Source: Cellulomonas fimi
GTDB taxonomy: Bacteria > Actinomycetota > Actinomycetes > Actinomycetales > Cellulomonadaceae
Direction of reading: 5' to 3'
NCBI RefSeq assembly: GCF_028527925.1
Contig: NZ_JAPESW010000002.1
Location: forward strand, 161,730-225,729
Length of the DNA stretch: 64,000 nt
The notes beneath the pieces are model-generated. The model saw only the letters and a list, made by a program, of their open reading frames with translations, did no database searches and was not told the origin of the DNA. A program made the position numbers and the translations under genes. Below, one piece after another: positions 9,300 to 17,493 of the stretch (position 1 is its first letter; each line of letters starts with the position of its first letter).

Positions 9300-12084
9300 C
9301 GAGACGCAGGTCAACGCGGCGGGCGAGCCCGACGTGCAGACGTGGATCGAGGAGACCGCGCCCGAGGCCACCGACGGCGCGGCCTTCGTCGTGCCCGCCG
9401 CGGCCGAGCCCGTCCCGTCCCTGCTCGATGATGCGCTCGACGCGCTCACCGGCGGGAACTCGGCGGGCCAGACGCGGCCCACTCCTCCGGCTCGTGGTGT
9501 CCCGGCGGGACGCCCCGCCGTGGCCCACACGGGCCAGCGTGGGCCGAAGCAGCGGGACAGCGCGGGACAGACGCCGCGGCCCAGCGGGACGCCGAGCCGG
9601 ACCACGGACGTCTCCGATCGGGACATCGAGGCGGCACGCAACGCGGCCCGTCGCGAGCACGAGAAGCGCGAGGCGGCGCTCGCCGAGAGGGGTCGCCGAG
9701 CCGCCCGCCGGGACGAGGAGACCCGTGCTGCGCGCGCCCGCGAGCTCGCGGACGAACAGCGCCAGACGCGACGCGAGGAGCAGGCTGCGCACGGCCGGGC
9801 CGTCTTCGAGGAGAACCAACGCAGACACCGCAAGAACGAGATCGCTGACGACATGCGCTCCGACCAGCGCGCCCGCGATGACTACGCGCGCGGCGAGCAG
9901 GACCGCCGCGAGCGACGTGCGCGGAACGTGCGCGAGCAGGTCCGCCAGACCCGCCGTGCCGAGCGCGACGAGGTGCGCGCTGATAACCGTGCGCTCGCCG
10001 ATCGCCAGCACCACGCGTCCGAGGGGCGCAGGCGCGCCCAGGCCAACGCCAGCGAGGAGCGCCACCTGGCGGGGCTGGCGACGTTCGAGACGAACGAGCG
10101 CAGGCACCAGGCCAACCTCGGGATGAAGCGGGCCCAGGCCACCGCTCGCGCGGAACGAGACGCCCGCGTCCGGGCCATCTTCGAGGCCAACGAGCGCGCC
10201 TACCGGGCCAACGTCGCGGGCCAGCGCGCCGCTCGCGCACGTCGGCAGGATGAGCAGGTCGCTCGTCGTCGCGCGGTCGAGGTGGGAGCGGGCCTGCCGA
10301 CCGCCGCCGAGGCCGGGACGCCGTCGGCACGCCCTGTCACTCGCCCAGCCAGCACCGGCCGTCGTCGGGTCGCCGGGACGCGTAGCCGGGACACCGCGAG
10401 CAGGCAACGGGAGCACACGGGCACCACACGGACGCCGCGGGTCGCCGGGTCGCCGGTGGTCCGTCCGGCCACCAGCACGTCGTCGATGCGCCGGTCGTCC
10501 GGCCGCAGCCGCGGTCTGTGGGCGCAGCACAAGGTCAACGCGAGGCTCCGCTCGCGGGAGACCGCACGACGCACCCGCACCGGGTCCGCGAGGGCGCGCA
10601 TCGCGCTGTTCGCGGAGGCGAACGGGATGAGCATGCGTGAGGCGATGAAGGCGATGGCCGTCGCAACGCTGGCGGCCAGGGAGCTGCGCCTGATCGAGAG
10701 CGGTCAGCAGCAGCACGATCGCATCATGGCGCTCGTCGAGAAGAGTGGCATGAACTACCTCGGCGCGGCCGAGGCCCTGGCCGCGTACGACGCGGTGGAC
10801 GCCGAGGCGGCGAAGGCGCACCGTGCGAACGAGCGGTCGTGGCAGGCCGAGGAGCGGATCAAGCGGTACGCCGCTGCGCACGGCATCAGCCTGTCGCGCG
10901 CGCAGAAGGTACTCGCCCGCTCCGACCTCGCGGCCAGGAAGCGTCGCGCCGCTGAGCGTCGGAAGGCGGCGAGCTGGCGGGGCAGGCGGGACCGGCTGCG
11001 CGCTGCACGCCTGCGCCGGGCTGCTGCTGCTGGCCGGAAGTTCGCCCGAGACAAGCGCGCCGCTGAGCGCGTCCTCCGCGAGCACGAGCGGGCGCTGGCC
11101 GCCGGTGCCGAGGCTGCTGCTGCGGCTGCTGCTGCGCTGGCGGCGAAGTCCGCCCACGAGGCCGCCGTCGGTGACTCGATGGCTGCCGCTGCGCGCGGGG
11201 AGGTCATCTCGGCGTCGTGGCTTGGCGGCGGCCGGATCGACCGCAACGCGCGGCGCCGCCAGAACCGGCGGGCACAGGAGATGCTCGGCGGGCAGACGCT
11301 GATCCGCTACGACGACCTCAAGCCGCAGCGCGCGTGGAGCCTGCCGACGGTCGGCGAGGTCATCGGTCAGTTCCCCGCTCTCAAGGAGGGGCAGCACCGC
11401 ACGCTTGACGGCCAGGAGACGAGTGACGAGACGGCTGCCACTGTCGTGCTCGACCGCGTGTGCGACGAGATCGGCGCACGACTCGTTTCGGGGACGTTCC
11501 GCATCGAGCCGGACGGCACCGTCCACCGCGTGGGCGGGCGCGCGCTGCACTACGCGAGCACGGAGTACACGCGCCAGCTCTGGTACGCGCGTCTGTGGAA
11601 GAAGCGCACCACCGACGACGGGGACGACGTCACGCTCTACCTGACGCCCGCGTCGACGTGGGACCAGGTGCTCGCTCAGGAGGACATCGACCCGGTCGCT
11701 GAGGTCGCGCGAGAGATCGCCGCCTCGGTCGCTGCCGGGGAAGGCGACGGGACGTCCAAGCCCGCGCCGCAGCCGACACGCGAGAAGAAGGAGCCGTCAG
11801 TGCGCCCGATGGACGAGCCCCAGAGCAAGGCACCGCGCCCGCTCACGGCGAAGCAGAAGGCCAAGCAGGAAGCGGCGCACGACCTCGCTGACGCCTCGCT
11901 GATCGACCCGGCCAACGGCCGCTGGATCAAGCCGAACGGCCAGTACCGCTCTCGGCTCTCGACCGCCATGCGCAGTCGCTTCGGCTACCGCCCTTCAACC
12001 ACCACGAGCGAGATCGTGCGCGACTTCGCGATGGAGGCCGCCCAGCGTCTGCGCCGCGGGTTCGGGCGGCTCCTCGGTCGCTGA
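9292..12084 (+). CDS. 930-aa Arg/Ala-rich coiled-coil protein, unknown function
   Basis: The ATG at 9292 overlaps the stop of the PWD-repeat gene. Residues 1-110 are acidic and disordered, 110-360 form a long, highly charged coiled coil made of quasi-repeats such as RAVFEENQRRHR, RAIFEANERAYR and ATFETNERRHQ, 360-440 are Arg/Ser/Thr-rich, and 440-640 are helical with SxREAMKAMAVATLAARELR. A globular domain follows near 660-790 (SLPTVGEVIGQFPALKEGQ to LYLTPASTWDQVL) and a basic C-terminus. I recognise no relaxase, nuclease or ATPase motif. The basic, repetitive architecture suggests DNA compaction, a relaxosome scaffold or a segregation factor. It is by far the largest unexplained gene of the element. 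Confidence 0.6.
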   Translation: MTDETQVNAAGEPDVQTWIEETAPEATDGAAFVVPAAAEPVPSLLDDALDALTGGNSAGQTRPTPPARGVPAGRPAVAHTGQRGPKQRDSAGQTPRPSGTPSRTTDVSDRDIEAARNAARREHEKREAALAERGRRAARRDEETRAARARELADEQRQTRREEQAAHGRAVFEENQRRHRKNEIADDMRSDQRARDDYARGEQDRRERRARNVREQVRQTRRAERDEVRADNRALADRQHHASEGRRRAQANASEERHLAGLATFETNERRHQANLGMKRAQATARAERDARVRAIFEANERAYRANVAGQRAARARRQDEQVARRRAVEVGAGLPTAAEAGTPSARPVTRPASTGRRRVAGTRSRDTASRQREHTGTTRTPRVAGSPVVRPATSTSSMRRSSGRSRGLWAQHKVNARLRSRETARRTRTGSARARIALFAEANGMSMREAMKAMAVATLAARELRLIESGQQQHDRIMALVEKSGMNYLGAAEALAAYDAVDAEAAKAHRANERSWQAEERIKRYAAAHGISLSRAQKVLARSDLAARKRRAAERRKAASWRGRRDRLRAARLRRAAAAGRKFARDKRAAERVLREHERALAAGAEAAAAAAAALAAKSAHEAAVGDSMAAAARGEVISASWLGGGRIDRNARRRQNRRAQEMLGGQTLIRYDDLKPQRAWSLPTVGEVIGQFPALKEGQHRTLDGQETSDETAATVVLDRVCDEIGARLVSGTFRIEPDGTVHRVGGRALHYASTEYTRQLWYARLWKKRTTDDGDDVTLYLTPASTWDQVLAQEDIDPVAEVAREIAASVAAGEGDGTSKPAPQPTREKKEPSVRPMDEPQSKAPRPLTAKQKAKQEAAHDLADASLIDPANGRWIKPNGQYRSRLSTAMRSRFGYRPSTTTSEIVRDFAMEAAQRLRRGFGRLLGR

Positions 12085-12174
12085 TCGTCGCGCGTGCCGG
12101 TGCGGTTACCCGGTCCAGGCCCGACCTACAGGTATGACCACGAAGCAGGCAAGTCGACCCGGGCGCGGTAACGT

Positions 12175-12190
12175 TCGAACAGACGTTCGA
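12175..12190. promoter_or_regulatory. LexA (SOS) box
   Basis: TCGAACAGACGTTCGA is a perfect TCGAAC-N4-GTTCGA palindrome, the known LexA operator of actinobacteria. It lies 18 bases before the GTG of the 96-aa gene at 12209, a position that would block its promoter until DNA damage. Confidence 0.8.
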
Positions 12191-12208
12191 TCGACTGGAG
12201 CAATTCCC

Positions 12209-12499
12209 GTGACCCCTGGACACAGCCGTCCCCGCGCTCAGCGTGAGGCGCTGGAGCGGGTGCCGCTGCGTAACGCCGCCGTGGAGGCACCGCCCGCTGC
12301 CCGCCAGGACGAGCCGGTCGTCGAGGCGAGCGCGCCGATCCCGGTATGGGCGTGGATCTCCACCGCCAGCGGGAAGAGCTTCGAGGCGAGAGCCCGCGCG
12401 CTGCGGTGGACGGCCCGCCAGGCGTTCGTGGAGTACCAGGACCCGGCCGGTCGGGTCGGCAACGCCTGGCTGTGGGCGAGCGCGGTCCGGCGCCGCTGA
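12209..12499 (+). CDS. Small SOS-regulated protein, unknown function
   Basis: An ATG at 12134 is in frame, but it lies upstream of the LexA box and would put the operator inside the gene. The GTG at 12209 has a GGAG ribosome site (12196-12200 region) and follows the LexA box, so it is preferred. The 96-aa product has a disordered Ala/Pro/Arg-rich half and a compact C-terminal part with four tryptophans (WAWISTASGKSFEARARALR). A damage-induced gene of a mobile element is typically an excision, replication or antirepressor function, but nothing in the sequence identifies which. Confidence 0.6.
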   Translation: MTPGHSRPRAQREALERVPLRNAAVEAPPAARQDEPVVEASAPIPVWAWISTASGKSFEARARALRWTARQAFVEYQDPAGRVGNAWLWASAVRRR

Positions 12500-12534
12500 C
12501 CACTGCCGGTCCGGGTGCCTCGGGCGCGCCCCAC

Positions 12535-12564
12535 TGACGGGAGACCGATACCCCTCCCCCGTCA
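12535..12564 (+). terminator. Possible hairpin terminator between two small genes
   Basis: TGACGGG and CCCGTCA (7 bp each) enclose a 16-base loop, 36 bases after the stop of the LexA-controlled gene. There is no T-tract, so it may be a mRNA-stabilising hairpin instead. Confidence 0.35.
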
Positions 12565-12579
12565 TGTGGAGGCCCCGCC

Positions 12580-13122
12580 GTGCACGAGAGCCACGCCCGC
12601 TGCTCCTGCTCCTGCTGCTCCCCTGCGGTCCGCGCCCAGCGCCGCAACGCTGCCCGCTACGCCGCACGCGGAGGTGCGAAGCGCCGCCCGGACGCGACAG
12701 GCCCGGCTCCTGCTTGGTCGACCGACGACCCGACGGCGTACCGGCAGCGTCTGCGCGAGATGGACTCCGATGAGCTCGCGCACGAGCGCGACACTTTGGA
12801 CGCCGAGGCACTCGGACGCGAGCAGGCGTCCGTCTACCGCGACCTCATCAAGAGGGAGCGCCGTCGTCGCCAGATCGCCAACGCGAAGGCCGCCCAGAAG
12901 AGCAACGCCGCGTGGACTCGCGAGACGCCCATCCCCGAGACGCCGTGGCGGACGCGCCCCATCATGCCGTTCGAGTACCGGACGGTGCTTGCCACCATGA
13001 CCGACGCCGAGCTCGCCTCGGAGGTCGCATCCCTGCCGCCCGCTGGTGACGGCATGAAGGACGCCCGCCTGCGCGGGCTCTGGCGCGTCGCGAACGCCGA
13101 GAAGGCGAAGCGCTCCGCGTAG
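12580..13122 (+). CDS. Cys-rich N-terminus, helical charged protein, unknown
   Basis: The GTG start gives a 180-aa protein opening with five cysteines in CSCSCC, a potential metal-binding knot, followed by a basic region and a mostly helical charged body with paired MDSDELAHERDTL and MTDAELASEVASLPP segments that look like an internal duplication of a short helix motif. It ends just before a strong terminator at 13142-13173. No family is recognised. Confidence 0.55.
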   Translation: MHESHARCSCSCCSPAVRAQRRNAARYAARGGAKRRPDATGPAPAWSTDDPTAYRQRLREMDSDELAHERDTLDAEALGREQASVYRDLIKRERRRRQIANAKAAQKSNAAWTRETPIPETPWRTRPIMPFEYRTVLATMTDAELASEVASLPPAGDGMKDARLRGLWRVANAEKAKRSA

Positions 13123-13141
13123 AGCACCGCCCCCATCTGCT

Positions 13142-13173
13142 GATGCCCCGTCGGAACCGCCTGACGGGGCATC
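13142..13173 (+). terminator. Strong hairpin terminator
   Basis: GATGCCCCGTC and GACGGGGCATC form a perfect 11-bp stem with a 10-base loop, 20 bases after the stop codon of the preceding gene. It ends the block that began at 12209 or earlier. Confidence 0.7.
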
Positions 13174-13350
13174 GCAGCGTTCGGAACACGCTCTGACCTG
13201 GCGTTGGAGGGTGCCCCCTTGGACGCGGGCTGTGACATGCAGGCACGGGGTCGCTCTCCAACGGACCCCGCAGGCTGCAAAAGCGCAGGTCAGCGGCTCG
13301 CTCGCCGCGGTCAGCGTCAGCGCGTTGCGCACTCGGGACCGACCGCTTGT

Positions 13351-13392
13351 GCCGCACGGCTCGCCGCAGGGAACGCCGCACGGCTCGCCGCA
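13351..13392. repeat. 18-bp tandem direct repeat in intergenic region
   Basis: GCCGCACGGCTCGCCGCA occurs at 13351-13368 and again at 13375-13392, a 24-base period. It lies in the 330-base gene-free stretch (13123-13454) upstream of the HTH gene at 13455 and may be a binding site for that regulator. Nothing else is evident in this stretch apart from the terminator at its start. Confidence 0.5.
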
Positions 13393-13454
13393 TAGGTACT
13401 GGCATAGGGACCGACCAACAGAGAGTCAGTCCTCCGAGGCCCAGGGAGGCCCTC

Positions 13455-13886
13455 ATGCCAGTGACGACCACACCGACCGCAACGCTCATCACTGCGAGGC
13501 GCGTCAGGGCGACCCTCGTCAAGGCGCGCCACGTCGCTGCCCAGATCGACGAGGTCCGCGGACACATGCGCGCCGTCGCTATGGACGCTCACAGGACCGG
13601 CGGCAGTGCACGAGCGATCGAGCGGGCCAGCGGCATCAGCGCCCGCACAGTCGGGCGCTGGCTCAAGGATGTCGAGTGGGGGCCGTACAACGACGTGATC
13701 GAGCCGCTCGAAGACAGCCTCGCCCTGCTTCGCCGTCTCGCTCGTCGGCTCGACCGGCTCAAGGCTCGTCGCGCTGAGCTCATCGGCACGGCAGTCGCGC
13801 TGGGCGCGACCCTCGCGATGATCTCTCGCTCGCTCGACACGACGGAGTCGACCGTTCGCGCATGGGCTGGGGGTTCGGTCCGATGA
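13455..13886 (+). CDS. Helix-turn-helix regulator with two HTH motifs
   Basis: The ATG with GGGAGG upstream gives 143 aa. An HTH of the transposase/regulator type is seen at about residues 53-74 (ARAIERASGISARTVGRWL) and a second near 116-140 (GATLAMISRSLDTTESTVRAW). A short coil joins them. It is the first gene of a six-gene chain (13455-16763) in which most genes overlap by ATGA, so it may regulate the chain from the tandem repeat just upstream. Confidence 0.65.
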   Translation: MPVTTTPTATLITARRVRATLVKARHVAAQIDEVRGHMRAVAMDAHRTGGSARAIERASGISARTVGRWLKDVEWGPYNDVIEPLEDSLALLRRLARRLDRLKARRAELIGTAVALGATLAMISRSLDTTESTVRAWAGGSVR

Positions 13887-14341
13887 CGCTCACACTCATC
13901 AACGAGGCTGTCGTCGCGAGGTACGGCCCCGAGCACGGGCTCTGGCTCGACATCTCGGATGACGGTGTCGAGACCATGCCGGTCACGCCGGACTCCCTTG
14001 CGACGCCGTGCGGCAAGTACCGGCAGGTCGTACGTGTCGGGTTCCGCGGCCACTACAGCCGGGACTCGGTCCACCGTCCGTACGTCGCCGTCGAGCGCGT
14101 CCGGCGGCCGCAGACCGCACTGCCGGGCCCGACGGGCTTCGGCAACGTCTGGTGCAAGCCGCTCACGCTGGAGCAGGCACAGAAGCTCCTGCCGCTGATC
14201 ACGCCGTACGTCCTGCCGCTCAAGCGAACCGCGGCTGCGATCGTCGCGCACGGTCTGGTCCCCGAGGCCGTCGACAAGCACCGGGCCGCGTGGGCGGCCG
14301 TGCATCGGCTCATCGCCTACGCCGAGCGTGGGGAGCTCTGA
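13883..14341 (+). CDS. Unrecognised 152-aa protein in coupled operon
   Basis: The ATG at 13883 overlaps the preceding stop; an ATG seven codons earlier lies inside the upstream gene. The product has beta-rich N-terminal sequence (LWLDISDDGVETMPVTP), a middle GFRGHYSRDSVHRPYVAVERVRR and a helical C-terminus. No family is recognised. Its tight coupling suggests it acts with the HTH protein and the small proteins that follow. Confidence 0.5.
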   Translation: MTLTLINEAVVARYGPEHGLWLDISDDGVETMPVTPDSLATPCGKYRQVVRVGFRGHYSRDSVHRPYVAVERVRRPQTALPGPTGFGNVWCKPLTLEQAQKLLPLITPYVLPLKRTAAAIVAHGLVPEAVDKHRAAWAAVHRLIAYAERGEL

Positions 14342-14342
14342 C

Positions 14343-14669
14343 ATGCCGACCGTCAGCATCACCCCCGTCGCACAGGAGCGGCTCGCTGGTCCCGGTCAGC
14401 GGCAATACCTCGTCGCCGACCCCGAGCACCGCGTCGTCGCCGTCACGGCACGCAAGAAGTCGGACCAGGCGCCCGGCTGGTCGATCGCCTGCCCGCCCCT
14501 GACCGCCGACCAAGCCGAGCGTGTCGTTCGGCGGCTGTGCAGCGTCGCGAGCCTTCGCGTCCAAGCCACTCAACTCGTCGACGACGGCAAGACGGCCGCA
14601 GCGCAGTCCATGCGCCACGAGGCCAACAAGCGCCTGTCCAACATCGCAGCCACCTGTGCAAGGAGCTGA
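14343..14669 (+). CDS. Unrecognised 108-aa protein in coupled operon
   Basis: It starts one base after the upstream stop codon. The product mixes a beta-rich first half (QRQYLVADPEHRVVAVTARK) with a helical second half (ADQAERVVRRLCSVASLRVQ). It has the same general layout as its 112-aa neighbour at 14675, hinting at a distant duplication, but similarity is too weak to claim. No function can be named. Confidence 0.5.
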   Translation: MPTVSITPVAQERLAGPGQRQYLVADPEHRVVAVTARKKSDQAPGWSIACPPLTADQAERVVRRLCSVASLRVQATQLVDDGKTAAAQSMRHEANKRLSNIAATCARS

Positions 14670-14674
14670 CCGCC

Positions 14675-15013
14675 ATGACTACCGTCCAGATCGACCACAC
14701 GTACCGCGCCCCCCAGCGGAGGGCTGACCGCTTCCTGGCGCTCGACTCCGCCACGGGTGTCCTCGGCGTCATCGTCCGGGTGTACGACCCGGACACGAGC
14801 GAGTACCTGGACGACCGGCTTGACTCCGATGGGCCCACCTGGCCGCTGCCAGACGGGTTCGACGCCGACGCGACGGCGGTGCTGCTCGCCGACGCCGCGC
14901 CGCTCGCACAGGCGCTGCTCGACGCCGAGGACGCAGATCGCCACCGTGCGTTCCACAAGGTGACCGGCCTCGTCGCAACTGCCGACACACAGCACACCTG
15001 GGGCCTGCGATGA
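14675..15013 (+). CDS. Unrecognised 112-aa protein in coupled operon
   Basis: An AAGGAG site precedes the ATG. The first 60 residues are beta-rich (RFLALDSATGVLGVIVRVYD) and the remainder is an acidic, Ala-rich helix. The stop overlaps the start of the mIHF-like gene, so the two are made together. No family is recognised. Confidence 0.5.
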   Translation: MTTVQIDHTYRAPQRRADRFLALDSATGVLGVIVRVYDPDTSEYLDDRLDSDGPTWPLPDGFDADATAVLLADAAPLAQALLDAEDADRHRAFHKVTGLVATADTQHTWGLR

Positions 15014-15462
15014 CCACGACCGTCGCTAATCCGACCCACCCGGCCGTCGCGACGTCGGCCCTCCGGGCGGCTCGCGAGATGCGGGGCGAGGCGCTGTTCA
15101 CCATCGCTGACGGCTTGATCGACCCCATCGACGTCGCGCGGGACGCGATGACGCCGGAGGGCGAGCCGTTGCGTCGGATCAGCCTCCGGCAGTTGCTGCT
15201 CGCGCAGCCCGGTTGGGGCGAGGCGCGCACCGATGAACTGATCCGCCGTCTGCACGCGTTCTGCGAGATCACCGAGCCGCCGCGGCGGCTCAGCATCCGG
15301 TGGCTGATCGACCCGCGGGTCTCGGGGCGGCGGTTGGTCGCGTTCTGCGACCTCCTCGACGAGGGTCGCGCTGCCGTTGCGCGCGGCGGAGAGGTCGACG
15401 TGGTCCCGTGGGCGGGTTACCCGTTCACGCCGATGCCGACCGAGGGAACGGTGCGACCGTGA
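15010..15462 (+). CDS. mIHF-like DNA-bending protein
   Basis: The ATG overlaps the previous stop. In the 150-aa product, residues 57-75 (ISLRQLLLAQPGWGEARTDE) contain the helix-two-turn-helix element PGWG-AR that characterises mycobacterial integration host factor, followed by a second arginine-rich segment. mIHF is a nucleoid protein and a cofactor of integrases and origin complexes. A version encoded by the element itself could serve its own replication, transfer or recombination. Similarity is in this core only, so the assignment is moderate. Confidence 0.55.
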   Translation: MTTTVANPTHPAVATSALRAAREMRGEALFTIADGLIDPIDVARDAMTPEGEPLRRISLRQLLLAQPGWGEARTDELIRRLHAFCEITEPPRRLSIRWLIDPRVSGRRLVAFCDLLDEGRAAVARGGEVDVVPWAGYPFTPMPTEGTVRP

Positions 15463-16763
15463 GCGCCTCCGAGATCATCCCGATCACCGGCCTGCCCTCC
15501 GCCGTCCCTGACGGTCACTTCGGGGCGCGTGAGCGTCTCGACCCGTACTGGGGTGGGCTCTGGAACCAGGGCCTCCGCTCGGCGTGGACGGACCACGACG
15601 GCGCACGGACGCGGGCGCGCTCCGGCCTGCGCCGACCACCGAAGTGGATGCTCGATGACGCGGCCGAGGCGCTCGACCACCTCTTGAACCCCAGGCGGGG
15701 TCAGCCGCCGCGCGGGAGCTGGCTCTCGTTCCTGGCGGCCGTCAACGAGTGGCGCAACCTCACCGTGCAGCAGCTCGCGTGCGTGACCGGCAGCCCGGCT
15801 CTCGCGAAGCCGGACGGCGCAGCCCTGCGCAGCCTCTTCGCGGCTGGCCTTATCGACTCCGGCGGCATGGTTGACCCGATCGCCCTCGGGCCGGTCGACG
15901 CGTCCGTCCGGATGGTCAAGCCGTCTCGCACCGACGCGTTCGCGAAGAAGGTCGCGCCGAACCTGACGCTCCCCGAGCTCGTGCAGGTCACCGGTGGGGT
16001 CGGTTGGAAGTCCGGCGGCACCTACGACCGGCACGATCTGCTCGTGTCCGAGCTCGCGCTGAGGGTCGCCGAGTTCTGCGAGGTCGGCACCGTGCTCGGG
16101 GAGATCCACTCGTCGGTCGGGCTGCTCACCGCATCGAGCGTGGGACCTGGTGTTCAGGACGGTCTGGGCAAGGCGGCCGACGCCTGCATCGTGCGCGCCG
16201 ACGGCATGCGCATCGCCATCGAGATGACCGCGAGCACCGGGGCCAACTTCGCCAAGAAGGTGACCCGCTGGGCCAAGATCCTCGCCGAGACGCCGTGGGA
16301 CCTGTCCGGCCTCATGGTCGTGTTCGTCATCGCTCCCCCGGCTGGTTCGCACAGCGCCCCGATGGCCAGCACTCGGCAGGAGATCAGCGAGGCGATCAGG
16401 CTCTACCCGGGCTCGGCGCAGGACTGGATTCCCGAGCGCATGGGGCTGGTCGACTGGCGGACGTGGTTCCCGGCGGAGGGCACGGTGTCGCGGGGGTTCC
16501 TCGACCTGACCGTCGAGCGACCCACCGGTGATGACGGCGACCGCTGGCAGCGGGTCGGGCTCCTCGACATCTTCGACGTCCCGTTCGAGCCGTACGAGCG
16601 CCACGACGCGACCGCCGTGCTGCGCAACGCTCCGTGGCTCCTTGGCACCCCGCACTGGCTGCGCGACGGGGTCGAGCCGCACCCGGACCTCTGGCGTCTG
16701 CCGGTCGGCCGGACCGTCGAGAGTGCGGTGGCGCCGCGGCGGTACCGGCCCATCCGCCGCTAG
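15459..16763 (+). CDS. Replication-relaxation-like protein
   Basis: The GTG overlaps the mIHF-like stop. The 434-aa product has a winged-helix segment at about residues 95-125 (LTVQQLACVTGSPALAK and LRSLFAAGLIDSGG), then a region with HDLLVSELALRVAEF, and a nuclease-like core where DACIVRADGMRIAIEMTAST supplies an acidic D/E pair followed by a lysine pair in FAKKVTRWAKIL. This order (wHTH, then a PD-(D/E)xK-like core) matches replication-relaxation proteins of actinomycete plasmids. Whether the core is catalytic cannot be judged by eye. Confidence 0.5.
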   Translation: MSASEIIPITGLPSAVPDGHFGARERLDPYWGGLWNQGLRSAWTDHDGARTRARSGLRRPPKWMLDDAAEALDHLLNPRRGQPPRGSWLSFLAAVNEWRNLTVQQLACVTGSPALAKPDGAALRSLFAAGLIDSGGMVDPIALGPVDASVRMVKPSRTDAFAKKVAPNLTLPELVQVTGGVGWKSGGTYDRHDLLVSELALRVAEFCEVGTVLGEIHSSVGLLTASSVGPGVQDGLGKAADACIVRADGMRIAIEMTASTGANFAKKVTRWAKILAETPWDLSGLMVVFVIAPPAGSHSAPMASTRQEISEAIRLYPGSAQDWIPERMGLVDWRTWFPAEGTVSRGFLDLTVERPTGDDGDRWQRVGLLDIFDVPFEPYERHDATAVLRNAPWLLGTPHWLRDGVEPHPDLWRLPVGRTVESAVAPRRYRPIRR

Positions 16764-17033
16764 GCGAAGGACGACTTCGTCATCGAGCCACGGATCGTGC
16801 ATGTGCTCGGAACACAACCCGTAGTGGTCGGAATCCGACGCAGCACAACCCTTGGTCGGCACCATCGCCGGCCTGGGACTTACGGCCTACGCGCACTCGC
16901 GCCGCACTGGTCGCCATGTCATGAGCGGCTCGCACAGTAGATTTCAGCCTCGCAGACCGCGGGGACCAAGAGAAAGCCCCGCAGCCGTTGGCGCGGCCCG
17001 GGGCGGTGGACAGGAACTCGGAGGGTCCCTGAC
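16764..17033. other. Intergenic region before the primase operon
   Basis: These 270 bases carry one weak hairpin (GCGGGG near 16958, pairing with CCCCGC about 12 bases on) and the ribosome site of the 17034 gene. A promoter for the primase operon is expected here, but no clear boxes can be named. It contains the only GCCGGC (16867-16872) that I found in the large element. Confidence 0.4.
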
Positions 17034-17492
17034 ATGCACAAGCGTACTGCACCCGCCCGACAGAACGGCGGCCTCGATCGCCACGACTTCGACGCGTGGC
17101 ACGAGCGGAACCTCACGTACACCGCGGAGGACCAGGGCGCGGCAGCGCCGACCCTGTACGAACTCCACGGCGCGTACTGCCGTCACCTGCGCCGTACCTG
17201 CCGGACGCTCACGCCCCCGAGCCTGTTCCAGTTCGAGCATGCCCTCGCGGAGGCCGGAACGCCTCCGAGCGCACGCGAGACGCGTCGCTACCCGGCGGGG
17301 CACGCTCCGAAGGGTCGTACGATCCGCGACCGGTTCGTCGACGGCGTCGAGCTGGTCGACATGATCGAGGACGAGGGCCACCGCGGCGCGACGAGCCGGA
17401 AGCACGCTCAGCAGATCCGCACTCGTGCGCTCGACATGCTCGACGCCAAGCTCGCCGCCGGTGAGTGGCGCGTCGTGAAGGCGGTGGCCTGA
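17034..17492 (+). CDS. Small protein upstream of primase, unknown
   Basis: A GGAGGG site precedes the ATG. The 152-aa product is helical; its middle (TLYELHGAYCRHLRRTCRTL) and following FQFEHALAEAGTPPS resemble the winged-helix accessory domain seen at the C-terminus of phage primases. Only one base separates its stop from the start of the large primase/helicase gene, so it is probably a dedicated subunit or DNA-binding partner of that enzyme. Confidence 0.55.
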   Translation: MHKRTAPARQNGGLDRHDFDAWHERNLTYTAEDQGAAAPTLYELHGAYCRHLRRTCRTLTPPSLFQFEHALAEAGTPPSARETRRYPAGHAPKGRTIRDRFVDGVELVDMIEDEGHRGATSRKHAQQIRTRALDMLDAKLAAGEWRVVKAVA

Positions 17493-17493
17493 G

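Noticed and set aside
8452..11550. 1032-aa leftward frame opposite the 499- and 930-aa genes
   Set aside because: Typical high-GC antisense frame; the plus-strand genes have overlapping starts and stops that fit a real operon.
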